Origin: Lentzea aerocolonigenes
GTDB taxonomy: Bacteria > Actinomycetota > Actinomycetes > Mycobacteriales > Pseudonocardiaceae
Assembly (NCBI RefSeq): GCF_000974445.1
Contig: NZ_BBOJ01000016.1
Span: 62,001-126,000 of the forward strand
Reading direction: 5' to 3'
Length of the DNA: 64,000 nt
Part shown: one piece after another, positions 50,740 to 59,805 of the stretch
How positions within the stretch are numbered: the stretch's first letter is position 1
Layout: every line of letters starts with the position of its first letter
Made by a program: the position numbers and the translations under genes
The notes under the pieces: model-generated
Database searches by the model: none
The model's input: the letters and a program-made list of their open reading frames with translations, nothing else
What the model was told of the DNA's origin: nothing

Positions 50740-52011
50740 GGGGGGAATGGTGGCGGTGCCGGTAGCAGTGCGGCGGATCAGGCGCAGGGTCTGGGTGTAG
50801 GAGATCCGGTCGGGGTCCAGCTCGGCGGCGGTGGCGGCCTGGGTGATCAGGGTGGTGATGGCGTGGTGGGTGATCAGCCAGGCCCAGATCTCCTGGTAGG
50901 CCAGTTCGGGTAGCCGGGAGCGCAGGACGCGGCCGGGGCCGCGGAGGTGGGTTTTGGCCTGGTCGTTACCGGTTTCGTGTTCCCATCGCTGGTGGTAGGC
51001 GTCGGCGAGTTCGTCGGCTCGGGCGTGGTCGGGGTCGAGGATGGTGGTGAGCAGGGTGATGATCTCGCCGGTGCCGTTGCCGTCCCGGTCGGGCACGTCG
51101 TACTCGATCACCCGAGCCCACTGGCCGTCACTGGGGTGGATGGCGTGTCCGGCGCGGGCGGCGGCGGTCACACGGTCCCGTCGTTCGCGTTTGTGGGTTT
51201 TCGGGTTGGACAGCATGGTCAGGTAGGTGCCGTCGGCCAGGACCCGTACCACCGGCAGCTCCAGCTGGGTCGGTGCCCGCCACAACAACGCAGCCCCCGT
51301 GGCGGCGGCGGATTCCCAGGCGGGCCAGGAGTAGAAGTTGCGGTCCGCGGTCAGCAACTCGTCGGCTTGCAGCCGTGGATACAGCTTGCCCGCCAACGTT
51401 TTCTCGCTCGTGGCGTAGGTGCCGATCTCGGCGGCGAGCAAGGCGTGCGTGCCGCACTCGGTGAGTGTCACCACCCGTGCTTTCGGGAACGCCGAGCGGC
51501 TCTCGCCGGTGCCGGCGTAGCCGAACTCGGCGGCGTTGGCCTCGCTGTCGGGCAGGTCGGCCTCGAACCCGTCGACCGCGACCAGCCGCCAGTCCCGCAG
51601 CCACGCCCCGCGAGCCCGGCCGGTCGCGAGCATGCCCGCCATCGGGCCCGATTCCCCGCCCGCCGGACCGCAGACCCGCTCGAAAATCTCACGAAAGACG
51701 GCAGGGCCCAGGCGTTTGCGGGCCTGGGTGATCGCACTCGAGGTCGGCGGCGTCCACGAGGCGTCCCAGCAGCCCCACCGGTCCAGCGACCCCGTCACCC
51801 TGGCCGCGACCTCGGTGTAGTCATCGTCGCTGAACAGGCACAACGCCATCGTCAGATACGCCACCACATGCGGCGGCAGCTTCCCATCCGAGCGGCGCGC
51901 ACCGGCCCCGCACGCCGCGATCGCCTCGTCCACCGCGTCCCGCGGCACCGCCGTGACCAGCACACCCAGCGACACCTGATCCGGTAAGGCCACAGCCGTA
52001 GTCACGACCAC
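50725..52011 (-). CDS. IS4-family transposase (main frame, C-terminally truncated by frameshift)
   Basis: 428 residues from a GTG. N-terminal IS4 domain (PRDAVDEAIAACGAGARRSDGKLPPHVVAYLTMALCL). DDE residues: D in LVAVDGFEADLPDS, D in LLTADRNFYSW, and the YREK signature YHQRWEHETGNDQAK with Y, R, E and K at correct spacing. The family normally extends about 70 residues further; here that segment is in a different frame. It may be inactive unless frameshifting occurs. Confidence 0.9.
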   Translation of the reverse strand: MVVTTAVALPDQVSLGVLVTAVPRDAVDEAIAACGAGARRSDGKLPPHVVAYLTMALCLFSDDDYTEVAARVTGSLDRWGCWDASWTPPTSSAITQARKRLGPAVFREIFERVCGPAGGESGPMAGMLATGRARGAWLRDWRLVAVDGFEADLPDSEANAAEFGYAGTGESRSAFPKARVVTLTECGTHALLAAEIGTYATSEKTLAGKLYPRLQADELLTADRNFYSWPAWESAAATGAALLWRAPTQLELPVVRVLADGTYLTMLSNPKTHKRERRDRVTAAARAGHAIHPSDGQWARVIEYDVPDRDGNGTGEIITLLTTILDPDHARADELADAYHQRWEHETGNDQAKTHLRGPGRVLRSRLPELAYQEIWAWLITHHAITTLITQAATAAELDPDRISYTQTLRLIRRTATGTATIPPSGLD

Positions 52012-52111
52012 AGACCGTGCCAGCCTTCGGCGTGATGATCACGTCACCACGCCGACCCGCCAGCACAGCACCAAGATCAACTTAAGCTACGCGGCATTGG
52101 GTCTGGGGCGG

Positions 52112-52608
52112 AGCTCCCAGAAATCAGCAGATGGTTGCGGACTCAACGTGCCCACCTACGAACACGAAACCGGCAGTCGCCGACGCAACAGGGGGACGAC
52201 CCACGAAACCAAGGCGGGACCCAAACACCCACCCTGACCAGCCAAAACCCAAACCACACAGAAACTCCACAATTTCTCCGAAATCCGGCGCAACGAGCAG
52301 CCACCTCGTACGTCTATGTGGGTGTCGCAAGCAGCACAGCCGAGGAACGTTCGGGGCGGTCCAAGGCAAGGGGAGCAGCCTGCAGACGAAGGGGAGCGAA
52401 GGGACGGCGGGGGCCTAACTTCGCGGCGAGGTGCGGCCGGACCGAACGGGAGAGCGGTCCGGCCGCACTGTCTCGCCACCACGGAATCAGCGCCCCACCG
52501 CAGGTCAGCCGAGCTGAACCGCAGGTCAGGCCCGACCCGTCAAAAATTGTCAGACCCCCAGAGCATCATCGACCGCATGGTGACCACCACCCCAGCGAAG
52601 AAGCTCAA
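52112..52608. other. intergenic region right of the IS element
   Basis: About 500 nt with no convincing gene. Composition is lower in GC at 52140-52290, with poly-ACC/CCA-rich tracts. Nothing resembling an RNA gene or repeat array was seen. The small CKAC gene begins at its right end. Confidence 0.5.
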
Positions 52609-52857
52609 ATGGACCACGTACTGGCAGCCGTCCTGCACGAACGCGTGTTCGCATCACTCGCCCAGCTGGAATCCCCGGAAACCCACCGTCTGGTGGCAGC
52701 CTGGCGCACCCTGCTCCAAGACCACAGGCAAACCGACTCCGGAGCCTGCAAGGCGTGCGGCCCGAGATGGCGCAGGCACATGTGCTCGGTCTGGCGGGTA
52801 GCGACGGCCTACTTCATCCGCCATCCCCACAGCGACGCCAGGGCACCTGACCGCTAG
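52609..52857 (+). CDS. small CKAC-motif protein
   Basis: 82 residues: helical N-terminus (MDHVLAAVLHERVFASLAQLE), then WRTLLQDHRQTDSGACKACGPRW, then RRHMCSVWRVATAYFI. It shares the W-R-x-L-L, G-x-C-K-A-C, R-x-x-C-x-V-W-x-x-A pattern with the protein at 27577-28014 but lacks its proline-rich tail and its 60-residue partner. Three cysteines could hold a metal. The RBS is weak. Function unknown; the matching motif is the reason for calling it. Confidence 0.65.
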   Translation: MDHVLAAVLHERVFASLAQLESPETHRLVAAWRTLLQDHRQTDSGACKACGPRWRRHMCSVWRVATAYFIRHPHSDARAPDR

Positions 52858-53498
52858 CGGGACGATCGCGAACAGGGCGACCGCAAGACAGGGTGACCGC
52901 ACGAAGACCATTGTTGGAAGGCCCTCGCGGGAAGGACGCCGTGAGAAGGCCGGGAGCGCCGCCGGCAGAAGGCGATCGCGAGAAGCCACCGCGGGAGAAG
53001 AAGGCCACCGCGAGAAGCCCACCGCGAGAGGTCCTGCTCCAAGAAGGCGACCGCGAAGATCCCGGATCGCTGGAGCCGCGCTCAAGCCCGGCCAACAGAA
53101 GAGGCTCCTGAGCCCCAAGAGGCCACTGAGGCCCCTGAACCGCCTGCACCCACACCCGGAGGTGGCCCAGCAACATCAACCCGCGAGAAAGCTACTGAGC
53201 CGTAGTTCAGAACCCGTCGAACCAAAGACCCACCCGGAACCGTCCCGAACCGGTCCCCGCGAAGCCGAAACCCGGCAACCCCGAACTGGCGAAACACTCG
53301 ACCAGACCCGGCAACCCCGAACTGGCGAAACACCCGACCAGACTTGGCAACGCCGAACCGGCGAAACACCAGGACCCGGCAACCCCGAACCGCAGCAACG
53401 CCCAGCCAGGAACCGCAACCCAGAACCGGAGGCCGCACCCACGACCCAGAACCCACAACCCGAACCGGGACCAACCCCAGATCAGGCCAACCCGAAAA
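52858..53498. repeat. repeat-rich spacer without a supported gene
   Basis: 52940-53060 holds degenerate units of about 15 nt resembling GAAGGCSACCGCGAG. 53271-53400 is a tandem repeat of 36 nt: two nearly identical copies (53271-53306 and 53307-53342, one difference), a diverged third (53343-53374) and a partial fourth. The open frames here translate to low-complexity strings on both strands, so I do not call a gene. Confidence 0.7.
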
Positions 53499-54287
53499 TC
53501 AGACCGTCACACCACGAGCGTTGAGCCACGTGAGCGGGTTGATCTTCTGGCCGCCGGGGTTCCACACCTCGAAGTGCAGGTGGGGACCGGTGGAGAACCC
53601 GCGGTTGCCCATCCGGGCGATCTGCTGGCCGGCCTTGACCGCCTGGCCCTCGCGGACGTTGAACGAGTCGACGTGCCCGTAGACGGTGATCGTGCCGTCC
53701 TCGTGCTGCACCCGGACCCAGAGTCCGAACCCGGACGCCGGGCCGGCCTCGATCACGACGCCGTCAGCGGCGGAGAGGATCGGGGTGCCGATCGGGCCGG
53801 CGATGTCGATGCCGAGGTGCATGGTGCCCCAGCGGCCGCCGTAGCCGGAGGTGAACTCGCCGGCGGCGGGGCGGACGAACTTCGGGCGCTTCTTCTCGGC
53901 CTCTTCGGCCTCGCGCTGGGTGGTGAGCTGCTGGCTGCGCAGGAGCTTCGCGGCCTCGGCGGAGCCTTCGGAGGTCGTCTTCGAGACGGCGAGGATCTGC
54001 GGGGCGGGGGCGGTGTCGCCTCCCTGGCCGGTGAACGCGGCGGAACCGTCGGTGTGGTTCGCGAGCTGGACGTCCTTGCTGTCGTCCGCGGCGGCTTGCA
54101 GGGTCTGGCCTGCGCCTGCGGCGGCGAAAGCGCCTACTGCGACGGCGGCGACGACGATGCGTCCGCGGAGCGCCGACGGTGGCGGGGGGAGCCGGTGGGA
54201 GCTGACGGTGCGCGTGGAGGCGCGGTCGACCGCCTCATCGAGCGCAGCACTGCGTTCATGGCCGCCGGGGGAGCGGTGGTGACTCAA
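53499..54287 (-). CDS. M23-family peptidase (LytM/NlpD-like), membrane-anchored or secreted
   Basis: 262 residues from a TTG preceded by GGAAGGG. Basic N-terminus, hydrophobic segment 41-67 (RGRIVVAAVAVGAFAAAGAGQTLQAAA), then a linker with a helical Glu/Lys stretch and the M23 domain: GYGGRWGTMHLGIDIAG (H157, D161) and GPHLHFEVW (H236, H238), the zinc ligands and catalytic His. It cleaves or regulates cleavage of peptidoglycan cross-links. Its place near sucCD corresponds to Rv0950c in mycobacteria. The start is uncertain. Confidence 0.88.
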   Translation of the reverse strand: MSHHRSPGGHERSAALDEAVDRASTRTVSSHRLPPPPSALRGRIVVAAVAVGAFAAAGAGQTLQAAADDSKDVQLANHTDGSAAFTGQGGDTAPAPQILAVSKTTSEGSAEAAKLLRSQQLTTQREAEEAEKKRPKFVRPAAGEFTSGYGGRWGTMHLGIDIAGPIGTPILSAADGVVIEAGPASGFGLWVRVQHEDGTITVYGHVDSFNVREGQAVKAGQQIARMGNRGFSTGPHLHFEVWNPGGQKINPLTWLNARGVTV

Positions 54288-54495
54288 AGCTTGCCCTTCC
54301 GCCTTCGGGGAGCCTGATCGGTGGACTGCCGGGCGGGGGATTCCCGGTGAGCCAGGTTTCGGGGTTCTGACTCGGTGTCCTTCTGTGATCAGACCGTGAC
54401 AACGGACCGGGGGACAGTAACGGCGGGGAGCCTCAGAGGGCAAACCCCAGTTCGTTATGTCCTCCGAACAGGCGGCAACCAGGAGGTTTCAACTG

Positions 54496-55503
54496 TCAAC
54501 TGTGACCGTCGGTCACGCCGGGCGGGCGACACGCCTCGCCGCCAGCGGCGATGGGGTGACCGGTTGAGTCGTCCGATCGGGTGATGGCCGTCACAACTAC
54601 GTGAAGGGTCCTCGTGTCAACTGGCAAAGAAAGGTGACCTGAATCACGTATCTGGTGCTCCTCGACGACCAACGACGAGTGCTCCAGCCGGGCGTTGCGC
54701 TGAGGGACGATGATCTGATCCATCTCCGACCAGACCACGACGAACCGGGTGCGGCACGGCCGGCACGGCTCGGCGAGCTCCTCGAGCAGATCGGAGCCCG
54801 GTCGCAGCTGCTTGGTGAGCGGAGTCGGCAGGACGTAGGCGGCGAGCGTGCCGCTGTGCGGGGTCCCCAGGGTCACGAGAGTGCGGACGCGTACGTCGCC
54901 GTGCAGCCGCTGCACGTAATACCTGGCGATGAGGCCGCCGAGCGAGTGGCCGACGACGTGCACCTGGTCCGCGCCGGTCTGCTCGCAGATCCGCTCGATG
55001 TGCGCACCCAGCAACGCGGCCGAGCGGCGGACGTCCCCGGTCAACGCCGTCAGCACGCTGTAGTTGATGGCGTGCACGACCCCGAAGCCCCGCCTTCGCA
55101 GTGCCCCCGACAGCACCGCGAAGGCGGAGCGGTTGTCCCCGATGCCGTGCACCAACACGATCGGGGTGCCCGCCGCGTCCATCGCCGAAACCACCAGTCC
55201 GCGCTGCCGGGGCGGCAGGCCGTCGGTGCGGTAGTGCCGGAACTGGCCGTCCTGGCGCAGCTGCTCGGTGATCGCGCCCCACGGGTAGAGCACCGCGTGG
55301 GCCGTCAGCCAGGCCGCTTCCATCGCGACTCCACGCATCCCGCCAGGTGTGGCCATGGCGCGCAACGCGACTTTCACCTCTTCGGCGACGTCGCGCGCCG
55401 TGTGCACTCCCCAACCGGCACGGTCGAGCACGACGTCAGTCAGACGCGTGATCCACGACCGGCCGTTGTCGCTCATATGAGCGACGGTAGGTGATGAACT
55501 CAC
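54496..55503 (-). CDS. alpha/beta hydrolase, EstA/lipase class 2-like
   Basis: 335 residues from the GTG at 55503. A -10-like GATACT lies 8 nt upstream, so a leaderless start is likely; an ATG at 55476 is the alternative. IVLVHGIGDNRS holds the oxyanion region; GHSLGG has nucleophile S187; acid and base are in WSEMDQIIVP and DSGHLSLP. VTLGTPHSGT is typical of actinobacterial lipases. No signal peptide is obvious. Substrate probably an ester or lipid. Confidence 0.88.
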   Translation of the reverse strand: MSSSPTVAHMSDNGRSWITRLTDVVLDRAGWGVHTARDVAEEVKVALRAMATPGGMRGVAMEAAWLTAHAVLYPWGAITEQLRQDGQFRHYRTDGLPPRQRGLVVSAMDAAGTPIVLVHGIGDNRSAFAVLSGALRRRGFGVVHAINYSVLTALTGDVRRSAALLGAHIERICEQTGADQVHVVGHSLGGLIARYYVQRLHGDVRVRTLVTLGTPHSGTLAAYVLPTPLTKQLRPGSDLLEELAEPCRPCRTRFVVVWSEMDQIIVPQRNARLEHSSLVVEEHQIRDSGHLSLPVDTRTLHVVVTAITRSDDSTGHPIAAGGEACRPPGVTDGHS

Positions 55504-55633
55504 CGGCTAGGAGTATCCGGCGGATGTTTTCCACATGCGAACGAATTTCGTCTCACATGGTTGCAGCCCATCGCCGCGCGACCGGACGCACAGCACACGG
55601 AACCCAACGCCTGACTTGCTAGGTTCGCCCGCG

Positions 55634-57316
55634 ATGACTCGAACCGAGCTCGAGAACCAGACCCCGGCCGCCGCCAGGCTGCGCACCTCGTGGACCCTGC
55701 TCGCGGCAGGCTCCCTCCTCACCGCTGCGGGCCCGCTGCTCGGCGTGGTCGACGGCGCGCAACCCGCCTACACGTCGTGGCCGCTGCTCGCCCTGCTGGC
55801 GCTGTTGCCGCCGGTCGTCGCGGGTGTCCTGCTGTTCCGCGGCAGGCCGTTCGTGGCGGCGGGGCTGATCGCCGCGGTGGGCGTCTTCGCCGTCGGCCGC
55901 CTGGTGAGCGACCTGCAGATCGCGGCCGACGCGATGGCGGTGGCGCGACCGGAGCTCTTCCGGCCCGCCACGCTGATCGCGGTCACCCCCTCCGCGGGGC
56001 TGTGGCTGCTGATCGCCGGGCACGCGCTGGTGATCGCGGGCGGCCTGCTGGCGGCGGGCCGGGCCGGGATGCCCGCGGACGAGTCGGAGCCGCCCGGGCT
56101 CGTGGCGGTGCACGTGATCATCGCTTTCTGGGCGACGGTCGGGCTCCTGGGCAAGCCGTTCACCTCGGCCGACCCGTTCCAGCTCGACCGCGGCCCGTGG
56201 GACCTGCCGGTGATCGGGCTGACGGGTGGTCTGCTGATCGCGCTCGCCGCGCCGCTCGCCACGGCGCTCGCGGCCAGCTCGCCCGACCCGGACACCCGCG
56301 AGGGCGGTGTGTACGGCGTGACGCTCGCCCTGGTGGCCGTGTCGCTGCCGCCACTGGTGGCCGGGGCGGCCGCGCCCGGTCTCGGGCTGGCCGTGGGACC
56401 GCTGATCACGCTGTCGGCGGCGTTGCTGCTGCCCGCGGTGCCCCTGCTGGCCCGGCTCTGGCGGCTGGTGCGCGGCAAGCGCGACGAGACGAGGGACCTC
56501 ACGCTGCCGTCGGTGCGGCGCATGCACGTCACGGCGGGTGTCTTCGCGGTGCTCGCCGCCCTCGCCATGATCGGTGGCGCGCTCGCACCGCAGCTCGTCC
56601 TCTCCACCGGAGGCCCGGCGCCGGAGCTGGCGTCCGCGAACCTCCTGTGGCCGGGCGCCATCGCGCTCGCCCTGCTGGGACTGGCCCTGTTCGTGCCGTC
56701 GACCGCCGGCGTGGTGCGCCCCGCGCTCCTGTTCGGCTACCTCGCGATGCAGTTCGCCGCAGCGGGCGCCACCCAGCCGGTGGTGTCCGCGAGCCAGGCC
56801 GGAATCGCGCAGCCGGGCGCGGGCTTCTGGCTGATGATCCTCGTGGCGCCGTTCGGGATCCTCGCGCTCATCTGCGCGGGTCTCGCCGGTGCCGTCGAGC
56901 GCGAGAACACGGTTCTGCCCACCAAACGCGAGCAGTTGCCGATGACCGAGCTCGGCGCGGTGCTGCTGGCAGGGCTGTTCGCGGTGGGCGCGTTCGCGTT
57001 GCCGAACGTGCGCGGCGACAACTACACGGCCCCGACGCTGGTCCCCGGCAACGACCCGGTCGTGTCGGCGGCCCTCATCTCTTCTCTCGTGTGGCTGATC
57101 GTCGGGCTCGTGGTCGCGTTCCGGTCGAGGCCCGCCCGCGGTGCCGCGGTGCTCGCGGGTGCTGTGCTGCTGGTCGGCATCCGGGCACTGGAGCTGCCGC
57201 TCACCGGAGACAAGGTCGTGGGCGCGGTGGCGGGTCCCGGCACGTGGCTCGCGCTCGCGTCGTGCGCGGCGCTGCTGGTGGCCGCCGGCTTGATGGGAGC
57301 CCGCGCAACGCGGTGA
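55634..57316 (+). CDS. large polytopic membrane protein, unknown function
   Basis: 560 residues with roughly 13-15 hydrophobic segments and little soluble sequence; SWTLLAAGSLLTAAGPLLGVVDG begins the first. No transporter signature is recognised. TAGGTT (55620-55625) stands 8 nt before the ATG, suggesting a leaderless transcript. Neighbours (lipase-like gene, sucC) do not indicate a role. Confidence 0.85.
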   Translation: MTRTELENQTPAAARLRTSWTLLAAGSLLTAAGPLLGVVDGAQPAYTSWPLLALLALLPPVVAGVLLFRGRPFVAAGLIAAVGVFAVGRLVSDLQIAADAMAVARPELFRPATLIAVTPSAGLWLLIAGHALVIAGGLLAAGRAGMPADESEPPGLVAVHVIIAFWATVGLLGKPFTSADPFQLDRGPWDLPVIGLTGGLLIALAAPLATALAASSPDPDTREGGVYGVTLALVAVSLPPLVAGAAAPGLGLAVGPLITLSAALLLPAVPLLARLWRLVRGKRDETRDLTLPSVRRMHVTAGVFAVLAALAMIGGALAPQLVLSTGGPAPELASANLLWPGAIALALLGLALFVPSTAGVVRPALLFGYLAMQFAAAGATQPVVSASQAGIAQPGAGFWLMILVAPFGILALICAGLAGAVERENTVLPTKREQLPMTELGAVLLAGLFAVGAFALPNVRGDNYTAPTLVPGNDPVVSAALISSLVWLIVGLVVAFRSRPARGAAVLAGAVLLVGIRALELPLTGDKVVGAVAGPGTWLALASCAALLVAAGLMGARATR

Positions 57317-57524
57317 AAGTGGTCCTGCGCACGCCTTGTCCTCTATACGCGCGCGCACGCGTGATCGACCTCACCGCCGTTGAGACCGACCTCACCAGGT
57401 GTGGCGTGCGAGCGGTAGCCGCAGCTCGATAGTGTCTGGGCCCAGCCGCGTCAAGTGGGTTCGCTTGGCCCCTTGAGGACCACCCAGGCGCGGTGTTCCG
57501 ACACCGACGTCGCAGGAGACCCGA

Positions 57525-58691
57525 GTGGACCTGTACGAGTACCAGGCGAAGGACCTCTTCGCCGCCCACGGCGTCCCGGTACTGCCGGGCGATGTGGCCA
57601 CCAACCCCGCCGACGCCAAGGCCATCGCCGCGAAGTTCGGCCAGCCGGTCGTCGTCAAGGCCCAGGTCAAGACCGGCGGCCGCGGCAAGGCCGGTGGTGT
57701 GAAGCTCGCTTCCACCGCCGAGGAGACCGAGGAGAAGGCGACCGCCATCCTCGGCCTGGACATCAAGGGGCACATCGTTCACCGCGTGCTGGTGACGCCT
57801 GCCTCCGACATCGCGGAGGAGTACTACTTCTCCTTCCTCCTCGACCGCGCCAACCGCACCTTCCTCGCCATGGCGAGCGTTGAGGGCGGCATGGACATCG
57901 AGGAGGTCGCGGCCACCAAGCCCGAGGCCCTCGCGAAGATCCACATCGACGCCATCAAGGGTGTCGACGCGGCCAAGGCCAAGGAGATCGCCGACGCGGC
58001 GAACTTCCCGGCCGAGGTCAAGGACCAGGTCATCGACGTCATCGTCCAGCTGTGGGAGACCTTCGTCGCGGAGGACGCCACGCTCGTCGAGGTCAACCCG
58101 CTGGTCCGCGACCCGCAGGACAAGATCGTCGCGCTCGACGGCAAGGTCACGCTCGACGAGAACGCCGACTTCCGCCACCCGGCGCACGCCGAGCTGGTCG
58201 ACAAGGCGGCGGAGAACCCCCTCGAGGCGAAGGCCAAGGAGAAGGGCCTCAACTACGTCAAGCTCGACGGCGAGGTCGGCATCATCGGCAACGGCGCCGG
58301 TCTCGTGATGTCCACTCTGGACGTCGTGGCGTACGCCGGTGAGCAGTACGGCGTGAAGCCCGCGAACTTCCTCGACATCGGCGGCGGCGCGTCCGCCGAG
58401 GTCATGGCGAACGGCCTGGACGTCATCCTCGGCGACGAGGCCGTGCGTTCGGTGTTCGTCAACGTCTTCGGTGGCATCACCGCGTGCGACGCCGTGGCCA
58501 ACGGCATCGTGAAGGCGCTGGAGATCCTCGGCGACGGGGCCACCAAGCCGCTCGTCGTCCGCCTCGACGGCAACAACGTGGAGGAGGGCCGCGCGATCCT
58601 CGCGGAGGCCAACCACCCGCTGGTGACCGTTGTCGACACGATGGACAACGCGGCCGCGAAGGCCGCCGAGCTCGCGGCTGCGGGGGTCTGA
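57525..58691 (+). CDS. sucC: succinyl-CoA synthetase beta subunit (ADP-forming)
   Basis: 388 residues, family length. ATP-grasp N-terminal part (MDLYEYQAKDLFAAHGVPVLPG, VVKAQVKTGGRGKAGGVK) and a C-terminal CoA-ligase part (GLVMSTLDVVAYAG, FLDIGGGASAE, NVFGGITACDAVANGI). Converts succinyl-CoA to succinate with nucleotide phosphorylation, following Kgd in the TCA cycle. GTG start after AGGAGA. sucD starts 5 nt after the stop. Confidence 0.97.
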   Translation: MDLYEYQAKDLFAAHGVPVLPGDVATNPADAKAIAAKFGQPVVVKAQVKTGGRGKAGGVKLASTAEETEEKATAILGLDIKGHIVHRVLVTPASDIAEEYYFSFLLDRANRTFLAMASVEGGMDIEEVAATKPEALAKIHIDAIKGVDAAKAKEIADAANFPAEVKDQVIDVIVQLWETFVAEDATLVEVNPLVRDPQDKIVALDGKVTLDENADFRHPAHAELVDKAAENPLEAKAKEKGLNYVKLDGEVGIIGNGAGLVMSTLDVVAYAGEQYGVKPANFLDIGGGASAEVMANGLDVILGDEAVRSVFVNVFGGITACDAVANGIVKALEILGDGATKPLVVRLDGNNVEEGRAILAEANHPLVTVVDTMDNAAAKAAELAAAGV

Positions 58692-58696
58692 GAACG

Positions 58697-59584
58697 ATGG
58701 CTATCTTCCTCAACGAGAACAGCAAGGTCATCGTCCAGGGCATGACCGGTGCCGAGGGCACCAAGCACACCAAGCGCATGCTCGCGTCCGGCACGAACAT
58801 CGTCGGTGGCGTGAACCCGCGCAAGGCCGGCGAGAAGGTCGACTTCGACGGCACCGTGCTCCCGGTCTTCGGCACCGTCAAGGAGGCCATGGAGGCCACC
58901 GGCGCGAACGTGACCGTGATCTTCGTGCCGCCGGCCTTCTCCAAGGCCGCCGTGCTCGAGGCGATCGACGCCGAGATCGAGCTGGCCGTCGTCATCACCG
59001 AGGGCATCCCGGTGCACGACACCGCCTACTTCTGGGCGCACGCCGTCGCGACCGGCAACAAGACCCGCATCATCGGCCCGAACTGCCCCGGCATCATCAG
59101 CCCCGGCAAGTCGAACGCCGGCATCATCCCCGCGAACATCGCGGGCAGCGGCAAGATCGGTCTGGTGTCGAAGTCCGGCACCCTGACCTACCAGATGATG
59201 CACGAGCTGCGGGACTTCGGTTTCTCCACCGCGATCGGCATCGGTGGCGACCCGATCATCGGCACCACGCACATCGACGCCCTCGAGGCCTTCCAGGCCG
59301 ACGACGAGACCGTCGCGATCGTGATGATCGGTGAGATCGGCGGCGACGCCGAGGAGCGCGCCGCGGCGTACATCAAGGAGAACGTGACCAAGCCGGTCGT
59401 CGGCTACGTCGCGGGCTTCACCGCCCCCGAGGGCAAGACCATGGGCCACGCCGGCGCCATCGTCTCCGGCTCGGCGGGCACCGCTCAGGCGAAGAAGGAG
59501 GCCCTCGAGGCCGCCGGCGTCAAGGTCGGCAAGACGCCGTCCGAGACCGCCGCTCTGATGCGCGAGATCATGCAGAACCTCTGA
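58697..59584 (+). CDS. sucD: succinyl-CoA synthetase alpha subunit
   Basis: 295 residues. CoA-binding Rossmann domain (VIVQGMTGAEGTKHTKRML) and the phosphohistidine H251 in GKTMGHAGAIVSG. GPNCPGIISPGKSNAGI is also diagnostic. Partner of SucC, co-transcribed. Followed by a terminator hairpin. Confidence 0.97.
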   Translation: MAIFLNENSKVIVQGMTGAEGTKHTKRMLASGTNIVGGVNPRKAGEKVDFDGTVLPVFGTVKEAMEATGANVTVIFVPPAFSKAAVLEAIDAEIELAVVITEGIPVHDTAYFWAHAVATGNKTRIIGPNCPGIISPGKSNAGIIPANIAGSGKIGLVSKSGTLTYQMMHELRDFGFSTAIGIGGDPIIGTTHIDALEAFQADDETVAIVMIGEIGGDAEERAAAYIKENVTKPVVGYVAGFTAPEGKTMGHAGAIVSGSAGTAQAKKEALEAAGVKVGKTPSETAALMREIMQNL

Positions 59585-59590
59585 TGCTCG

Positions 59591-59629
59591 TGTCGTGCCG
59601 AATGAGCGAAGCCCATTTTCGGCACGACA
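59591..59629 (+). terminator. terminator of sucCD
   Basis: TGTCGTGCCGAA/TTCGGCACGACA, perfect 12-bp stem with a 15-nt loop, 6 nt after the sucD stop. Confidence 0.85.
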
Positions 59630-59671
59630 TGGACCTGTTCTGTGTGGCGAAACAGCACTTCGAGCACCCCA

Positions 59672-59707
59672 AGGGCCGGATTCCGAGTACTTTCGGAGTC
59701 CGGCCCT
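59672..59707. terminator. second hairpin downstream of sucCD
   Basis: AGGGCCGGA/TCCGGCCCT, 9-bp stem enclosing an inner TCCGA-rich partial stem. It is a backup terminator or an RNA-stability element between sucD and the DUF5336 gene. Confidence 0.6.
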
Positions 59708-59805
59708 CGCTCGTGTGGCGGAACCATCATGATCCGGTCATCGTCTGAGCAACAGCATCGGCTAGCGTCGTCGGACGCACCCTGGTTGGAGGAGGAGACC
59801 TCAAC

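Larger units (their letters stand above)
50497..52111 (-). mobile_element. IS4-family insertion sequence
   Basis: Perfect 40-bp terminal inverted repeats (50497-50536 and 52072-52111), with imperfect symmetry continuing about 12 bp further on each side into REP-like GGGGCGCCGCCCC sequence. It encodes one DDE transposase with a frameshift near its C-terminus. No obvious target duplication is seen, partly because the flanks are palindromic and the exact ends are ambiguous. Confidence 0.88.

Noticed and set aside
53271..53374. Possible CRISPR array
   Set aside because: Copies are directly adjacent without spacers, only three to four in number, and no cas genes are nearby.
52940..53500. Lys/Arg/Pro-rich open frames in the spacer before the M23 gene
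   Set aside because: Open on both strands because of base composition; the repeats explain the apparent periodicity.
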